Shown one piece after another: positions 37,917-48,256 of a stretch of 64,000 nt of DNA. The notes under the pieces were generated by a model. That model was not told the DNA's origin. It worked only from the letters and a program-made list of their open reading frames with translations, and searched no databases. Where the stretch lies: contig JADJTE010000001.1 in assembly GCA_016711295.1 (NCBI GenBank), positions 124,001 to 188,000 of the forward strand, read 5' to 3'. Source of the stretch: Sphingobacteriales bacterium (lineage in GTDB: Bacteria; Bacteroidota; Bacteroidia; Chitinophagales; UBA2359). A program made the position numbers and the translations under genes. Every line of letters starts with the position of its first letter. Within the stretch, counting starts at the first letter, position 1.

Positions 37917-39779
37917 ATGGCTAAATTTATACCAAAACTACTATCTTTCTTTTTATGCCTTCCGCTGGCACTTTCGGCACAGCAAACCACCATATCGGGC
38001 ATAGTTTCGGTACATAATAGCGAATACGAAACAGGCAAACGGCAATATGTGCAAGATGCACAAGTGGAATATGGCTCCCCAAAAACCAATCCACAAAGCA
38101 CCGATGCCCAAGGCAATTTTACCTTTACCTTGCCAAATGTTTCCCAAAAGACCAATACCCAATTAATAGTTAAAAAGGAATCTTGGCAAGTTGTAAATAT
38201 AGATGCTTTGAGCATAGCAGCAGCAACACAACAAGGAGTAGTGCGTATGGCTATGGCACAGCCCGAAAAAATTGCCGAATACCACCGCCAAATCTATTAT
38301 ATTAGCAACGCCGAAATCAAAAAAAACTTAACCGCCCTACTCAAACAGAAAAGCGACACCATCAAAACCCTGCTAAATGACAAACAAAAAAATGCTAATG
38401 TCCTATCAACGCTACAAATAGAATACTACAAACTACATGAATTTATCCCAAATATAGAAGCAGCAGCCAAAGACTTTGCACAGCACTACGCGCCTATCAA
38501 TCTGGACGATACCACACCGCTTTATCAAACTGCATTTAGGCATTTCCAAAAGGCGAGTTTGATAAAGCTATGCAAGTGCTAACAGAGGCAGGTCTGGCGA
38601 GGCAAGCAAATGAAATGATAGCAGAAGAACGAGTACTGAGCGACGCGCAACGAGTGCTATACAAACAAGATGTATCGAGAGGCGAACATAAAAAAAATAT
38701 TCTACAAGCACTGAACCTAAAAGCAGCGTTGCACAGAATGGCTTTCCAACTCGATAGCGTACAGTTTTATTTGACCCTAATGGTAGATTTGGATAGCAAG
38801 AATAAAAATGCCCTTTCGGATATGGCTAATCTATTCTCCGACCAAAATAAACACAAAAAAGCCATTACTTATTATGAAAAAGCCTTAGCCTTAGGCAAAT
38901 TCGGCAGACTCAATTGAGATTTGCAACCACCTCGGCTTGGTTTATTATCGCACAGGAAAAATATACAAAGCAAAAAAATATCATCTCCAATCATTAAACA
39001 TAGCACAGCGATTAGCCCAACACGACCCGCAACGCTTTGATGTAAAGGTGGCAAAAACGGCAATGGATTTGGGAGACACCTATTTTGCCCTCCGAAAAAA
39101 GCCCCAAGTAGAAGGATACTACCTGAAATCATTATATATTTACGAGAGGCTTGCCAAAAATGACCCACAACAATTTGAAGCCGATTTAGCACTCGCATTG
39201 AAAAAATACGGCATTGTTTATCAATGTGCAATGCAATACGATAGGTCCCGAGGCTTCCTTATTCGTTCTTTAGCCTTGCACCGAAAAGCCCTATTTAACG
39301 GTACAACCCATAACCCCTACGAGTACAATCGCGTTTTTCGTCTTTTAGAGTGTTTAAGAAAGAGATATATCGCTCAAAACAACTTCTCAAAAGCCGTAGA
39401 AGTACAAATCGAAAGAACCAAAAATTTAGAAATAATGAGAGAGAAGTACCCCGCAGAAACAGAAACAGCCGCCAACGAATACGGTAGTTTGTCGTGGTGG
39501 GCTTTGTTCGCCAAAGATTACGCCTTATCAGAAAAAGCCGCCCTGCGCTGTTTAGAATTAGATGCAACGAAAGAATGGGTATTGACCAGCCTCGGACACA
39601 GCCAATTGTTTAGGGGGCAATACGCCGCCGCCTTAGCCACCTACAATCAGCTAAAAGGCAAAAAAAACGGCGATAGGAGCTATAAAGACGTATTGCTACA
39701 AGATTTCAAAAGTTTAGCAGAGAAGGGCATTAAGCACGAAGATCTTGCCCGCGCTAAGGCAGAAATAAAAAATTGGTAG
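37917..39779 (+). CDS. Secreted TPR-repeat protein, broken frame
   Basis: A signal peptide (MAKFIPKLLSFFLCLPLALSAQ) precedes a carboxypeptidase-regulatory-like beta domain (TTISGIVSVHN ... VEYGSPKTNPQSTDAQGNFTFTLP), then a helical region with TPR-like repeats (ANLFSDQNKHKKAITYYEKALALG; YYRTGKIYKAKKYHLQSLNIAQRLAQ; YYLKSLYIYERLAKNDPQQFEADLALALKKYG; LGHSQLFRGQYAAALATYNQL). Frame breaks at 38548-38551 (one A missing, giving FQKGEFDKAMQVL) and 38896-38898 are both in A runs. Repaired length is about 620 residues. The open frame could begin at TTG 37911, but ATG 37917 gives the cleaner signal peptide. The role is unknown; such proteins usually scaffold envelope complexes. Confidence 0.78.
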
Positions 39780-39791
39780 CCAAACCCTTGC

Positions 39792-40484
39792 CTATTTATC
39801 GCCCGATTTGATTTCGCACATCGGATGTTTTTGCCTAAATTCGGCGATTTGCGCCTCGCTCACCTTGCTACGTCTGCAATCCAAATAGCGCATTTCAGAC
39901 AGGTTCATAATTGGTTCGAGGTTGTCGATGTTTGTATCGCTCATCGTCAAGGCACTTAGTTTGGGGCAATTGCGTAGCGGCTCTAAACTACGCACCTGCG
40001 TATAGGCAATATTGAGGGTATAAAAATTTTGCAAGCCCGACAAAGCAGAAAGGTCCGACACCGACCCCGCCGAACACCACAGCATCTGCAATTTGGGCAT
40101 CTGTTTGATGGGCGACAAGTCAGACACTAAGGTATAATCCAAATTGAGCTTGACCATATTCGTAGCTCCGCTAATAGGTTCTATGCTATTGATGCCCGTT
40201 TGGGCAGCATTGAGCCATACTAATGTAGTGATGGGGCGCAGTGGTTCTAAGGTGACGATGTCGCGCTTGCCGCTGATGTCTAATTTAGGCAGGGTAAGCA
40301 TTTTTATCAAATCATCGTCGCTTGGTGCGTCGAGCAGGTAAATGGCTTCTTTGAGGGGTTTGCGCCATTCGGGGCTTAGGCTGCTATACCATTGCCGATG
40401 GTCTATGTCGGTAGGACCAGTGGGTTTGCAGGCAGCAAATGACATTATAAACAATAAAAAAATATATTTATATTGTACGCGCAT
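39792..40484 (-). CDS. Leucine-rich-repeat lipoprotein
   Basis: A 230-residue lipoprotein (MSFAAC lipobox, residues ~14-19). From about residue 65 onward it has ~21-23-residue leucine-rich repeats of the bacterial internalin-like type: LEPLRPITTLVWLNAAQTGINSIEPI, SDLSPIKQMPKLQMLWCSAGSVSDLSAL, SGLQNFYTLNIAYTQVRSLEPL, RNCPKLSALTMSDTNIDNLEPI. LRRs of this type bind proteins; a partner cannot be named. It converges on the TPR-protein gene with only 12 bp between stops. Confidence 0.85.
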   Translation of the reverse strand: MRVQYKYIFLLFIMSFAACKPTGPTDIDHRQWYSSLSPEWRKPLKEAIYLLDAPSDDDLIKMLTLPKLDISGKRDIVTLEPLRPITTLVWLNAAQTGINSIEPISGATNMVKLNLDYTLVSDLSPIKQMPKLQMLWCSAGSVSDLSALSGLQNFYTLNIAYTQVRSLEPLRNCPKLSALTMSDTNIDNLEPIMNLSEMRYLDCRRSKVSEAQIAEFRQKHPMCEIKSGDK

Positions 40485-40513
40485 TGTATTTAAGCGAATA
40501 TTTTTGTGAATTT

Positions 40514-40829
40514 GTAACTATTTAGGCGGTTTTGCCGCTCATTTGTTTATTGTTGCTTTGGTGTTGTTTCTTCTTTTGTCTTGACACAAAAAGAAGCAAA
40601 AGTCGCTTGTATTTTGCTTTCGCTAAAATGCTCCATTACAGGCGTGCCTAAATCCAAGGCGAAGTTTTTGCAGGACTTCGTAGGCGCGTTTTGAGTTGTC
40701 GCTGTGGATTTAGGAAACAAGCCACGCCTTCCATTCCACATTTTTTAACGCGAGCAAAATAAGGGCTGTAAATTAAGACGACATATAAACACAAACCGAA
40801 ACAAGAAGGTATAGAGCATAAATAGTTAC
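40514..40829. mobile_element. Inverted-repeat element with perfect 8-bp target duplication (316 bp)
   Basis: Begins GTAACTATTTAGG and ends ATAAATAGTTAC. The flanks are identical: GTGAATTT at 40506-40513 and at 40830-40837. The interior has no transposase; the longest internal reading frame (40547-40741, minus) has no recognisable domain. It fills the gap between the LRR lipoprotein gene and the amylase stop. Confidence 0.8.
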
Positions 40830-40901
40830 GTGAATTTGTAGTTTTTTTGTGTCATATCCAATTACCCGTAGCACAAGCTACGGCTGGGGCATAAATATAG
40901 C

Positions 40902-43765
40902 CTAACGTTGCAGCAGCAATGGCAACATATCGTATCGTCCGCTTTGGGTTTGCAACACACACCAATACGCGCCGTTGGGCAAGGCTTGTTGGCGGTTGCT
41001 TGTGCCATTCCAAGCGGCTTGGTGTGTGCCACTCGATAATTGCGCCTCTAACAAGGTAGCCACGATTTGCCCATTGGCATTGATAATATCCAAGCGCACG
41101 CGCTCAGGGCGAGGCAATGCTATCTCGACCGTACAACCTTCGTATTGGACAGGATTGGGGTAGGCACGGTTTAAAAGGCGTGGCGCGGCAGTAGGCGCGG
41201 CCGCGGGCTGTATGCCCACGATGGGCGAAATATCGGGCGTTTCTAAGCGTTGGGTAGTGTATAATCGGTATTCGCCTGCTTGCAAGGGTATGGTCGCCGT
41301 AGTGTTGGCTACGTTTATCGAATCGCCGCTAAAAAATTCGTACCACCAGCCCGCTTGCTGAAAATTGGGATTGATATTGCCTGGGTTCACGTCAAAATTG
41401 CCCAAAACAGTGGCTTTCATATCGCTGCCGTTCAAGGCAATTCGCTTCAAAGCTCCCGCCGTAGCCATCGAAAAATCGTCGGTACTAAATACCGCATGAT
41501 TGGCTCTGATGCGGTTGAGGGCAGCAACGGTTTGGTAGAGGTGCTGTCGGTAGGGGTTATTGGCATAATCCCAGCGTATGGGTTTGGGGCATACCCGACA
41601 ATCGTAATCGATAGAATAATCGTAGCCTAATTCGCCAAATTGCCAAATCATTTTCGGACCTGGTACGCTTAGAAAAAAGGTATTGGCTAATTCCAAACGA
41701 CTTAGTGCCGTATTCAGGTTGCGGGCATTATGGCTGCTCACGCTATTGTTGCCATAGTTTAGGTTTTTGAACATCAATCGCTCTTCGTCGTGGCTTTCCA
41801 TATAGCCTACCAAGTGCGGGTCGTCAAAATTGCGCACCTTATACGAGACGCGAGCAAAATTAGAGTTAGTATTCCAACCCATCGTAGCTTCGTTGTAGGC
41901 ATAGTTCATATTGCCCCAGAGCATAAACCCATCGGCGGCGAGGGTTATTTCTTCGGTATCGGCGGCGAAATGCTCTAAAATAAGTCTTGTGTCGGGTGGG
42001 TAGTCCATACCGAATCGCGCAGGGCACGCCAAATGGCAATGCGCGAAGCATCGTATTGCCCCCAAGCATCTATATTGCCCAAGGTATTGTTTTGTGTAAA
42101 TCCTTTGGACAAATCGAACCTAAACCCATCAAATCGGTATTCGGACAACCAATAGCGCAAAGCATCGGTGACGTATTGGCGGGTAGCAGGGCTTTCGTGG
42201 TTAAAATCATACCCTACATTAAAATCATGCTTGGCTACGGCATTGAACCAGGGGCTGTTGGCGGCGGGTTGGTTTAGGGCGGCATCCCAATAGAGGCGCA
42301 CCAAAGGCGATTCGCCAAAATGGTGGTTAAAAACAGCATCTAAAACGACCGCTATCCCACGTCCGTGACATTCGTCGATAAGGGCTTTGAGTGCGTCGGG
42401 CGTGCCGTAGTATTTATCTAATGCCATACCAAACGATATATTGTAGCCCCAGCTAATATTGCCCTCAAACTCGGTAAGGGGCATCAATTGTAAGGTATTA
42501 ATGCCTAAGCGTTGCAGATAGTCAAGTGTATCGCGTAGGGTATTAAAATTGTGCGCACCTATAAAATCGCGCAGCAATAGTTCATAAATGACCATATCGC
42601 GGGGTGCGGGTGCGACAAAATCGTTGTTTTGCCACGCATAATTGGGTTGCGCTGTTTGCAAAACAGATACAATCCCTGGTGCTTGTCCGGCGGGATAAGG
42701 TTTTAGGTCGGGGTAGGTTTCGTCGTCTATGTAAGAGTCGTTCCAAGCGTCGAGTATTTTATGGCAGTAGGGGTCGGCTATGCGCAAATCGCCATCGACT
42801 AAGTATTGATAAGCATATTCTTGCTGCGGCACGAGGTTGTCGAGCCATACCCACCAGCGTTTGCCGTCGGGTGTTTGGTTCATATAGCTTTCGAGGTCTA
42901 ATTGCCATTGGTTAAAATCGCCCAATACGAATACGTGTTGTTTTTCGGGTGCATAAAGGCTTAACACCGCCGTATTGTCGTCGATATAGGTAATGCCGTC
43001 GGTTTGTACTTGGGCGGGCAAATCGGCTACTACTAAGGGCGGGCGTATAAAAAACGAGCTTGAGTCGGCGGCGGTAGTAGTGGCGTTTTGGGCAATAGCC
43101 TTGAGCCAATACGTACCTGCTTCGGGCAGTGTTTCGGTATATATAGTTGTGGTGAGGCTATTGGAAGTCACGCTTTGTATGGCTTCGCCATTGAGGTAAA
43201 GCGTAATTTGGTCGGCTAAGGAAGCGGCGACCGCTACATCAATGGCTGCCCCGCTCTCGACGATGAGCGGTTGTACGGAGGGCGTTAAGATGCTCACATT
43301 GAGCGTTGCTTCATAAACTTCGTAAAAAATATCGCCGCCTGTTTCGGTTTTGCCTTCGAGCCATACGCCCCCTACTTGGGTAGCACTGCGAAATACGAAT
43401 GCCATTTTTAGGATTTCTTCGGAGGCAGGCACGCCGTAGTAAGTGCGTATGCTGGGCGATATAGTTAGCTGATACGTATCGGAACCCGTTTGGGTTAGTT
43501 TAGTTTCGGGTGTGTTTTGTCCCCAATTTGTTTTGACATACCGCCAATCGCTGTCAGAGGTGCTAAGGCTGGTAATTACCCCCGTATGGGCATATACGTC
43601 GCCGACATAATCGGCTAAACCACCCGAGCCCAAGGCAGCATTAAACGTAATAATGGTTTGGTCTAAGTCGGTCGGGAAAGTGGGGTTTGCCGAAATAAGT
43701 GCTTGGGCTTGCAAGGCATTATAACTACCCAACAAGCACAACAAGAGGGTAAATAGGTGTTTCAT
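40902..43765 (-). CDS. Secreted GH13 alpha-amylase with T9SS sorting domain, broken frame
   Basis: A signal peptide (ending LQAQ) is followed by two beta-sandwich domains (starch-binding/early-set type, about residues 25-300), then a GH13 TIM barrel. Catalytic residues: nucleophile Asp in FDGFRFDLSKGF (~550), acid/base Glu in TRLILEHF, and the third Asp in YMESHDEER. The barrel opens with MVIYELLLRDF and LDAVFNHH. After the barrel, a C-terminal type A sorting domain (NRAYPNPV ... NGAYWCVLQTQSG) marks export by T9SS. The frames join at 41994-41996, where one more C restores PDTRLILEHF. Predicted to cleave alpha-1,4-glucans outside the cell. Confidence 0.92.
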
Positions 43766-43794
43766 AGTTGGCTTATGGGGTTGTTAGTGAATTG

Positions 43795-43926
43795 GTAACT
43801 ATTTAGGGTATGGGGTTTTGGGTATGGGGTAATGGGCAATACCCATCTAACAATGCCCGAAATCATGGCATATTCGATTAGAAATAGCTATTCTTGTGGG
43901 CTGCCCCTATAAGGCTAAATAGTTAC
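43795..43926 (-). mobile_element. MITE-like element, copy 3 (132 bp), perfect 8-bp target duplication
   Basis: Begins GTAACTATTTAGGG and ends GGCTAAATAGTTAC; the interior is copy 1/2 in reverse orientation. The flanks are identical: GTGAATTG at 43787-43794 and 43927-43934. Confidence 0.85.
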
Positions 43927-44170
43927 GTGAATTGTTTTAGAATAGACTTGTGACCGTGGTCGGGTCGGAGTGGAAAAGAGATGTTTTTGGGCTAATAGAA
44001 TCGCAATGACCTACAAACAGAGCCTTCCTCGATTTACAGACCTTCGCAATTTTCAAAAACTTGCCAATACTTACTTTACAATGTATTACGAATTTCGGTT
44101 GAATTTAATTTGCATCAATTTTGTTTTTTTTTCGCCCAAGTCTTACTACTGTCTTGAACAATAGATTTAC

Positions 44171-44218
44171 CTGCCAATAGGTATTGCAAGTGTATTTGTC
44201 TGACGGTATTGGGTTGTA
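44171..44218 (+). repeat. Duplicated fragment of the metH coding sequence
   Basis: Matches 45081-45127 (TGCCAATAGGTATT, CAAGTGTATTTGTCTGA and GGGTTGT shared in order) with a few substitutions. It lies downstream of the gene it copies. Confidence 0.6.
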
Positions 44219-44222
44219 TATT

Positions 44223-44248
44223 AAGCCCAGGACTTAAATCGTGGGCTT
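44223..44248 (-). terminator. Hairpin downstream of the metH-type gene
   Basis: A 7-bp stem AAGCCCA / TGGGCTT with a 12-nt loop GGACTTAAATCG that resembles the hairpin after hsdR. It lies 16 bp past the metH stop. Confidence 0.45.
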
Positions 44249-44263
44249 AGGGGGTGTGATGTC

Positions 44264-45295
44264 TTAATCTATCGAGGCCATTTCTTCGGCTGCTCCTTGC
44301 CATACGCGCGGCGTGATGTGGCGCACATGTTTGGCGATATGGCGTATATGGTCGGGAGTAGTGCCGCAGCAGCCTCCTACGATATTGACCAAGCCACTTT
44401 GGGCAAACTCTTCGATGACGGCACACATCTGTTCGGGTGTTTCGTCGTAGCCCCCGAAGGCGTTGGGCAATCCTGCATTAGGGTAGCAGCTCGTATAGCA
44501 GTTGGCTATTTTGGCTAAGGTTGCCAAATAGGGGCGCATTTCTTTTGCGCCGAGGGCACAGTTAAGCCCTATCGAAAATAAGGGCGCGTGCGATACAGAA
44601 TTATAAAACGCCTCTACGGTTTGTCCTGACAAGGTGCGCCCGCTTTGGTCGGTGATTGTGAACGATACCATAATGGGTAGCTCGTTGCCCGTATCTTCAA
44701 ACAAATCCATAATAGCGTATAGTGCTGCTTTGGCATTGAGGGTGTCAAACACTGTTTCGACCAACAGTATGTCTGCACCGCCGTCCATCAGCCCGCGTGC
44801 TTGTTCGTAGTAAGCGTTCCGCATTTGGTCGAAGGTAGTAGCTCGGTAGGCGGGTCGGTTTACGTCGGGCGATATAGAGCATGTTTGGTTGGTGGGACCT
44901 AGGGCACCTGCTACAAAGCGCGGGGTAGTATCATTGGTTTGTCGTTGGAAATCGGCTACGGCTTGGCGGGCAACTTGGGCGGCTGCTTTATTGATGTCGT
45001 AGGCGAGGTGTTGTAATTGGTAGTCGGCTTGCGAGATGGCGGTGGCATTAAAGGTATTGGTTTCGATGATGTCGGCATCTGCCAATAGGTATTCCAAGTG
45101 TATTTGTCTGATAATGTCGGGTTGTGTAAGGCATAACACATCGTTGTTGCCTTTTACGTCGATGGGGTGGTCGGGCAGCAAATCGGCACGAAACTGTGCT
45201 TCGGTCAGTTTGTAGGTCTGTATGAGGCTTCCCATGGCACCATCAATAACCAAGATGCGTTCCTGAATAGCTTGTTCTAACAATAGTTTAGACAT
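44264..45295 (-). CDS. metH: Homocysteine S-methyltransferase module (N-terminal part of split MetH)
   Basis: A 343-residue stand-alone homocysteine-binding module of cobalamin-dependent methionine synthase. It has the family start RILVIDGAMGSLIQ, ADIIETNTFNAT, GPTNQTCSISPDV, and the zinc-binding cysteines in GLNCALG and VGGCCGTTPDHI. Full MetH continues with folate, cobalamin and activation domains (~1200 residues); the frame ends naturally at 44264 with a hairpin after it, so here the enzyme is split and the remainder must be encoded elsewhere. Split MetH is known in Bacteroidota. Confidence 0.88.
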   Translation of the reverse strand: MSKLLLEQAIQERILVIDGAMGSLIQTYKLTEAQFRADLLPDHPIDVKGNNDVLCLTQPDIIRQIHLEYLLADADIIETNTFNATAISQADYQLQHLAYDINKAAAQVARQAVADFQRQTNDTTPRFVAGALGPTNQTCSISPDVNRPAYRATTFDQMRNAYYEQARGLMDGGADILLVETVFDTLNAKAALYAIMDLFEDTGNELPIMVSFTITDQSGRTLSGQTVEAFYNSVSHAPLFSIGLNCALGAKEMRPYLATLAKIANCYTSCYPNAGLPNAFGGYDETPEQMCAVIEEFAQSGLVNIVGGCCGTTPDHIRHIAKHVRHITPRVWQGAAEEMASID

Positions 45296-45359
45296 ATTTA
45301 TTGATTGGTTGGTATTAATTAGTGGTAAATAACTGTTTTTGAGTAGAGCCGCCCTGTAT

Positions 45360-45469
45360 TAGACTTGTGATAACGGCACTTGCTTGGTCCTAAAATGGTG
45401 CTTTTTTGCCTATTTTTCGTTTATTTTTGGGAGCATGACGAGGTGTTGTGTTCGCAGAAATAAGCCTCG
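45360..45469 (+). repeat. Dispersed intergenic repeat, family 2, copy B
   Basis: Same ordered blocks as 36033-36139. It lies between the metH-type gene and porX. Confidence 0.6.
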
Positions 45470-45576
45470 TCTATCAGGCAAAAAATCCTTCCTTTCATGC
45501 TTCCAACTCGCGGCTGCTGTCCCAAGTCTATTACAAGGTGCTACTAAGTTGTTGTTGTGGGCGTTATCTCGGTGAA

Positions 45577-47136
45577 TTATTTAGACGTAAAGCGTGCAAT
45601 AGGCACTATCATTTCTTCGAGCGATACGCCGCCGTGCTGAAATGTATTTTTATAAAACTGTACGTAGTGGTTATAATTGTTGGGATAGACAAAAAACAGG
45701 TCTTCGCGGGCAAATATGAAGGTAGAACTTACATTAGGCGCGGGCAATTTGGCATCGGCGGGTCGTTTTATTTCCAATACTTCTTTGGGCGTATATTGCA
45801 GGTTTTTTCCGTGTTTATAGCGCAGGTTAGCGGTAGTATTGCGGTCGCCGATTACTTTGGAGGGTTGTTGTACGCGCACAGTGCCGTGGTCTGTTGTAAT
45901 GATGAGGTTGATGGGCTTGTCTTCTATTCGGCGCAGGGCTTGCCATAGGGGTGAGTGCGTAAACCACGAGCGTGTAATAGAGCGGTAGGCGCGTTCGTCG
46001 CTGGCAAGTTCTTTGAGTACTTCCATTTCGGTGCGGGCGTGCGATAGCATATCTACGAAGTTATATACAATGACGTTGAGCCTATTGTTCAGCAGGTTGT
46101 GTACGCTATCGACCAAACTTTGCCCGTCTTGGTGATTGGTAATTTTGGTATAGCTGTGTTTTCCTTCGAAACGCAGGGTTTTGAGTTGGGCGCTTAGAAA
46201 ATCGCTTTCGTACAGGTTTTTTCCGCCTTCGTAGCTATCGTTGAGCCACATAGTAGGGAAGCGTTTTTCGATTTCGGCGGGCATCATACCCGCAAAGATG
46301 GCATTGCGGCTATAATGGGTCGAGGTGGGCAAGATGCTATAAAAGGCATCTTCTGACACAAATCGGAATGCTTCGGACAGTATGGGCTGTATAATTTTCC
46401 ATTGGTCGTAGCGCAAATTATCTATCAATACGATAAAATTAGATACTTGCGGGTCGGGGTCGAGGGCGGGCAATATTTTGTCGCGAAACAGGTTGTGCGA
46501 CATAGTAGGGGCATCGGTTCTGCCTTGTATCCAATTGATATAGTTTTTGTTGATAAACTTAAAAAACTCGGTATTGGCTTCCTTTTTCTGCATTGCCAAT
46601 ACCTCTTGCATATCGAGGGTGAGTGCGTTTTCGAGTTCTAATTCCCAATAAACCAATTTTTTATACATCTCGACCCATTCTTGGTGGTCTAGTCCCATCT
46701 GAATAGCACTGATGATATGCCTAAATTCTTGTTGATAGCCTTGTGTGGTAGCTTCGCTTACAAGGCGGCGGTTGTCAATAATTTTTTTGAGGGTCAGTAA
46801 AATTTGGTTTGGCTTGACGGGTTTAATCAAATAATCGGTAATTTGCGCCCCGATGGCATCTTCCATGATATGTTCTGCTTCGTTTTTGGTAATCATCACG
46901 ATGGGCAATTGGGTGTTAAGTGCTTTAATCCGCGTGAGGGTTTCTAAGCCTGTTATACCGGGCATGCTTTCGTCGAGGAATACCACGTCAAATGCTTCTT
47001 CTTTGCATTTGTCTATAGCATCGTGTCCATTTGTAACGGGTGTGATATCGTAGCCTTTTTGCTGTAAAAAAATAATTTGGGGCTTGAGGTTATCAATCTC
47101 GTCATCAGCCCACAAAATTTTGATGTTTTTGGTCAT
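45577..47136 (-). CDS. porX: PorX-type response regulator with PglZ domain
   Basis: A 519-residue two-component regulator of the type IX secretion system. The receiver domain (residues 1-~120) has the acidic pair D11/D12, the phospho-acceptor D55 (VVFLDESMPG) and the Lys of LIKPVKP. After a helical middle, the C-terminal PglZ domain (alkaline-phosphatase-like fold, with IVLIDNLRYDQW, NFVDMLSHART and ITTDHGTVRV as likely metal sites) degrades cyclic or linear oligonucleotides in characterised PorX. The frame is intact. Its presence fits the T9SS-sorted enzymes and the PorP/SprF protein elsewhere in the window. The partner kinase PorY is not here. Confidence 0.95.
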   Translation of the reverse strand: MTKNIKILWADDEIDNLKPQIIFLQQKGYDITPVTNGHDAIDKCKEEAFDVVFLDESMPGITGLETLTRIKALNTQLPIVMITKNEAEHIMEDAIGAQITDYLIKPVKPNQILLTLKKIIDNRRLVSEATTQGYQQEFRHIISAIQMGLDHQEWVEMYKKLVYWELELENALTLDMQEVLAMQKKEANTEFFKFINKNYINWIQGRTDAPTMSHNLFRDKILPALDPDPQVSNFIVLIDNLRYDQWKIIQPILSEAFRFVSEDAFYSILPTSTHYSRNAIFAGMMPAEIEKRFPTMWLNDSYEGGKNLYESDFLSAQLKTLRFEGKHSYTKITNHQDGQSLVDSVHNLLNNRLNVIVYNFVDMLSHARTEMEVLKELASDERAYRSITRSWFTHSPLWQALRRIEDKPINLIITTDHGTVRVQQPSKVIGDRNTTANLRYKHGKNLQYTPKEVLEIKRPADAKLPAPNVSSTFIFAREDLFFVYPNNYNHYVQFYKNTFQHGGVSLEEMIVPIARFTSK

Positions 47137-47274
47137 TCGAAAAAATAATTGGTGTATAAATAATTTTTAATACCTGTAATTCATTTGCCCCAATATGCCA
47201 GATACAAGGTTTTTGGGCAATTGTCGGCAAAATTACCGATATTAACGCATATTGCCAAACAGAAGTGGCGTTTG

Positions 47275-47306
47275 TTTGGATTTAAACGTTTTTTAACGTA
47301 CCTTTG
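47275..47306 (+). promoter_or_regulatory. Promoter TTTG-N20-TACCTTTG
   Basis: TTTG at 47275-47278, 20 bp, then TACCTTTG at 47299-47306: a consensus Bacteroidota promoter. It places the start of the next gene at ATG 47399 and rules out the upstream in-frame start at 47309. Confidence 0.75.
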
Positions 47307-47398
47307 AGTTGCTTTTAGGAGTTTTGCTCCCTTTGTCGTTCTCTTATTATGTGTTTCAATTTTGCCGCTCGCACGTTTCAAATCTACCCATTAAATTT

Positions 47399-48043
47399 AT
47401 GAAAAATAATATTTTCTTATTTATTCTGTCGAAGTCTCGCTGTATAATCATATTCGCTCTTGTTTGCATCTGTTCATCGCCCATGCTTAGCGCGCAAAAT
47501 GCAGTTATTAAGGTCAATCTGGCTGCTTTATTGCAAAAAAATATTGGCGGCGGCGTAGAGGTTAAACTCAGTAACCGATGGACTGCCGAAATATCGGCAA
47601 ATACCGTAGGGAAAAGCACTGGTATTTCGGGCGATACCAGCTCGGTATACAGCCGTGAAAGCGGTTTTGTGGCAAGCCCCGAACTGCGCTACTATTTTGG
47701 AGGAGAATATGCCGAAGCACCGCGCGGCTTTTTTGTCGGACCCAACGCACTATACGAAAGAGCCAAACTCACCTATAGCACAACACCCGACACATTGGGC
47801 AATGTCGTGACCACTACGGGCGACGCAGGCAATTGGGGCATCGGGCTAATCGTAGGTAGCCAATGGCTGTTCGGCGACCGATTCGCAGTAGAACTATTTT
47901 TCAACCCTTATTATAATATCCCCAATGTATCGGGCGATATAACTACCAACTCGGCAAGCAATGCCTTTATCCGCAATTATAAAGACCAAAAAAGTGGTTT
48001 TTCGTTCAAACGAATCGGATTGTCAATAGGCGTTGCTTTCTAA
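47399..48043 (+). CDS. Outer-membrane beta-barrel protein (DUF3575-like)
   Basis: A 214-residue protein with an unusually long signal segment (MKNNIFLFILSKSRCIIIFALVCICSSPMLSAQ split over about 33 residues) and then antiparallel strands of an 8-10-strand barrel: AVIKVNLAALLQKNIGGGVEV, RWTAEISANTVG, FFVGPNALYERAKLTY, GLIVGSQWLFGDRFAVELFFNPYYN, ending in the aromatic-terminated GLSIGVAF. The pattern is close to DUF3575 barrels, but the family call is by resemblance only. Confidence 0.75.
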   Translation: MKNNIFLFILSKSRCIIIFALVCICSSPMLSAQNAVIKVNLAALLQKNIGGGVEVKLSNRWTAEISANTVGKSTGISGDTSSVYSRESGFVASPELRYYFGGEYAEAPRGFFVGPNALYERAKLTYSTTPDTLGNVVTTTGDAGNWGIGLIVGSQWLFGDRFAVELFFNPYYNIPNVSGDITTNSASNAFIRNYKDQKSGFSFKRIGLSIGVAF

Positions 48044-48127
48044 CAAGGAAGTCTAAAACCCTTAAAACGGTTTGTGTCAAATTGAATATTTCCATAGCCC
48101 GCCTAGTGATTTTCGGTATTAAAATTC

Positions 48128-48256
48128 GTAACTATTTAGGGTATAGGGTTTTGGGTATGGGGTAATGAGCAATACTTATCTAATCATGCCTGACATCGCT
48201 GCATATTCGATTAGAAATAGCTATCCTTGTGGGCTGTTTTTACAAGGCTAAATAAT
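48128..48256 (-). mobile_element. MITE-like element, copy 4, right end decayed
   Basis: Begins GTAACTATTTAGGG; the interior follows copy 3. The right end reads GGCTAAATAATG instead of GGCTAAATAGTTAC, so one terminal repeat has decayed. Confidence 0.65.

Larger units (their letters stand above)
43766..44263. other. Intergenic region with MITE copy and a duplicated metH fragment
   Basis: About 500 bp without a gene. It contains a MITE copy (43795-43926), a ~48-bp copy of internal metH sequence (44171-44218) and a hairpin (44223-44248). The rest is A/T rich and unassigned. Confidence 0.6.

Noticed and set aside
40547..40741. 64-residue reading frame inside the 316-bp element
   Set aside because: It is inside a terminal-repeat-bounded element with target duplication, has no domain, and no promoter was seen.
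44264..45295. Betaine-homocysteine methyltransferase instead of MetH module
   Set aside because: DGAMGSLIQ, GPTNQTCSISPDV and the CCGTTPDHI end are typical of the MetH N-terminal module; BHMT-type proteins differ at these motifs.
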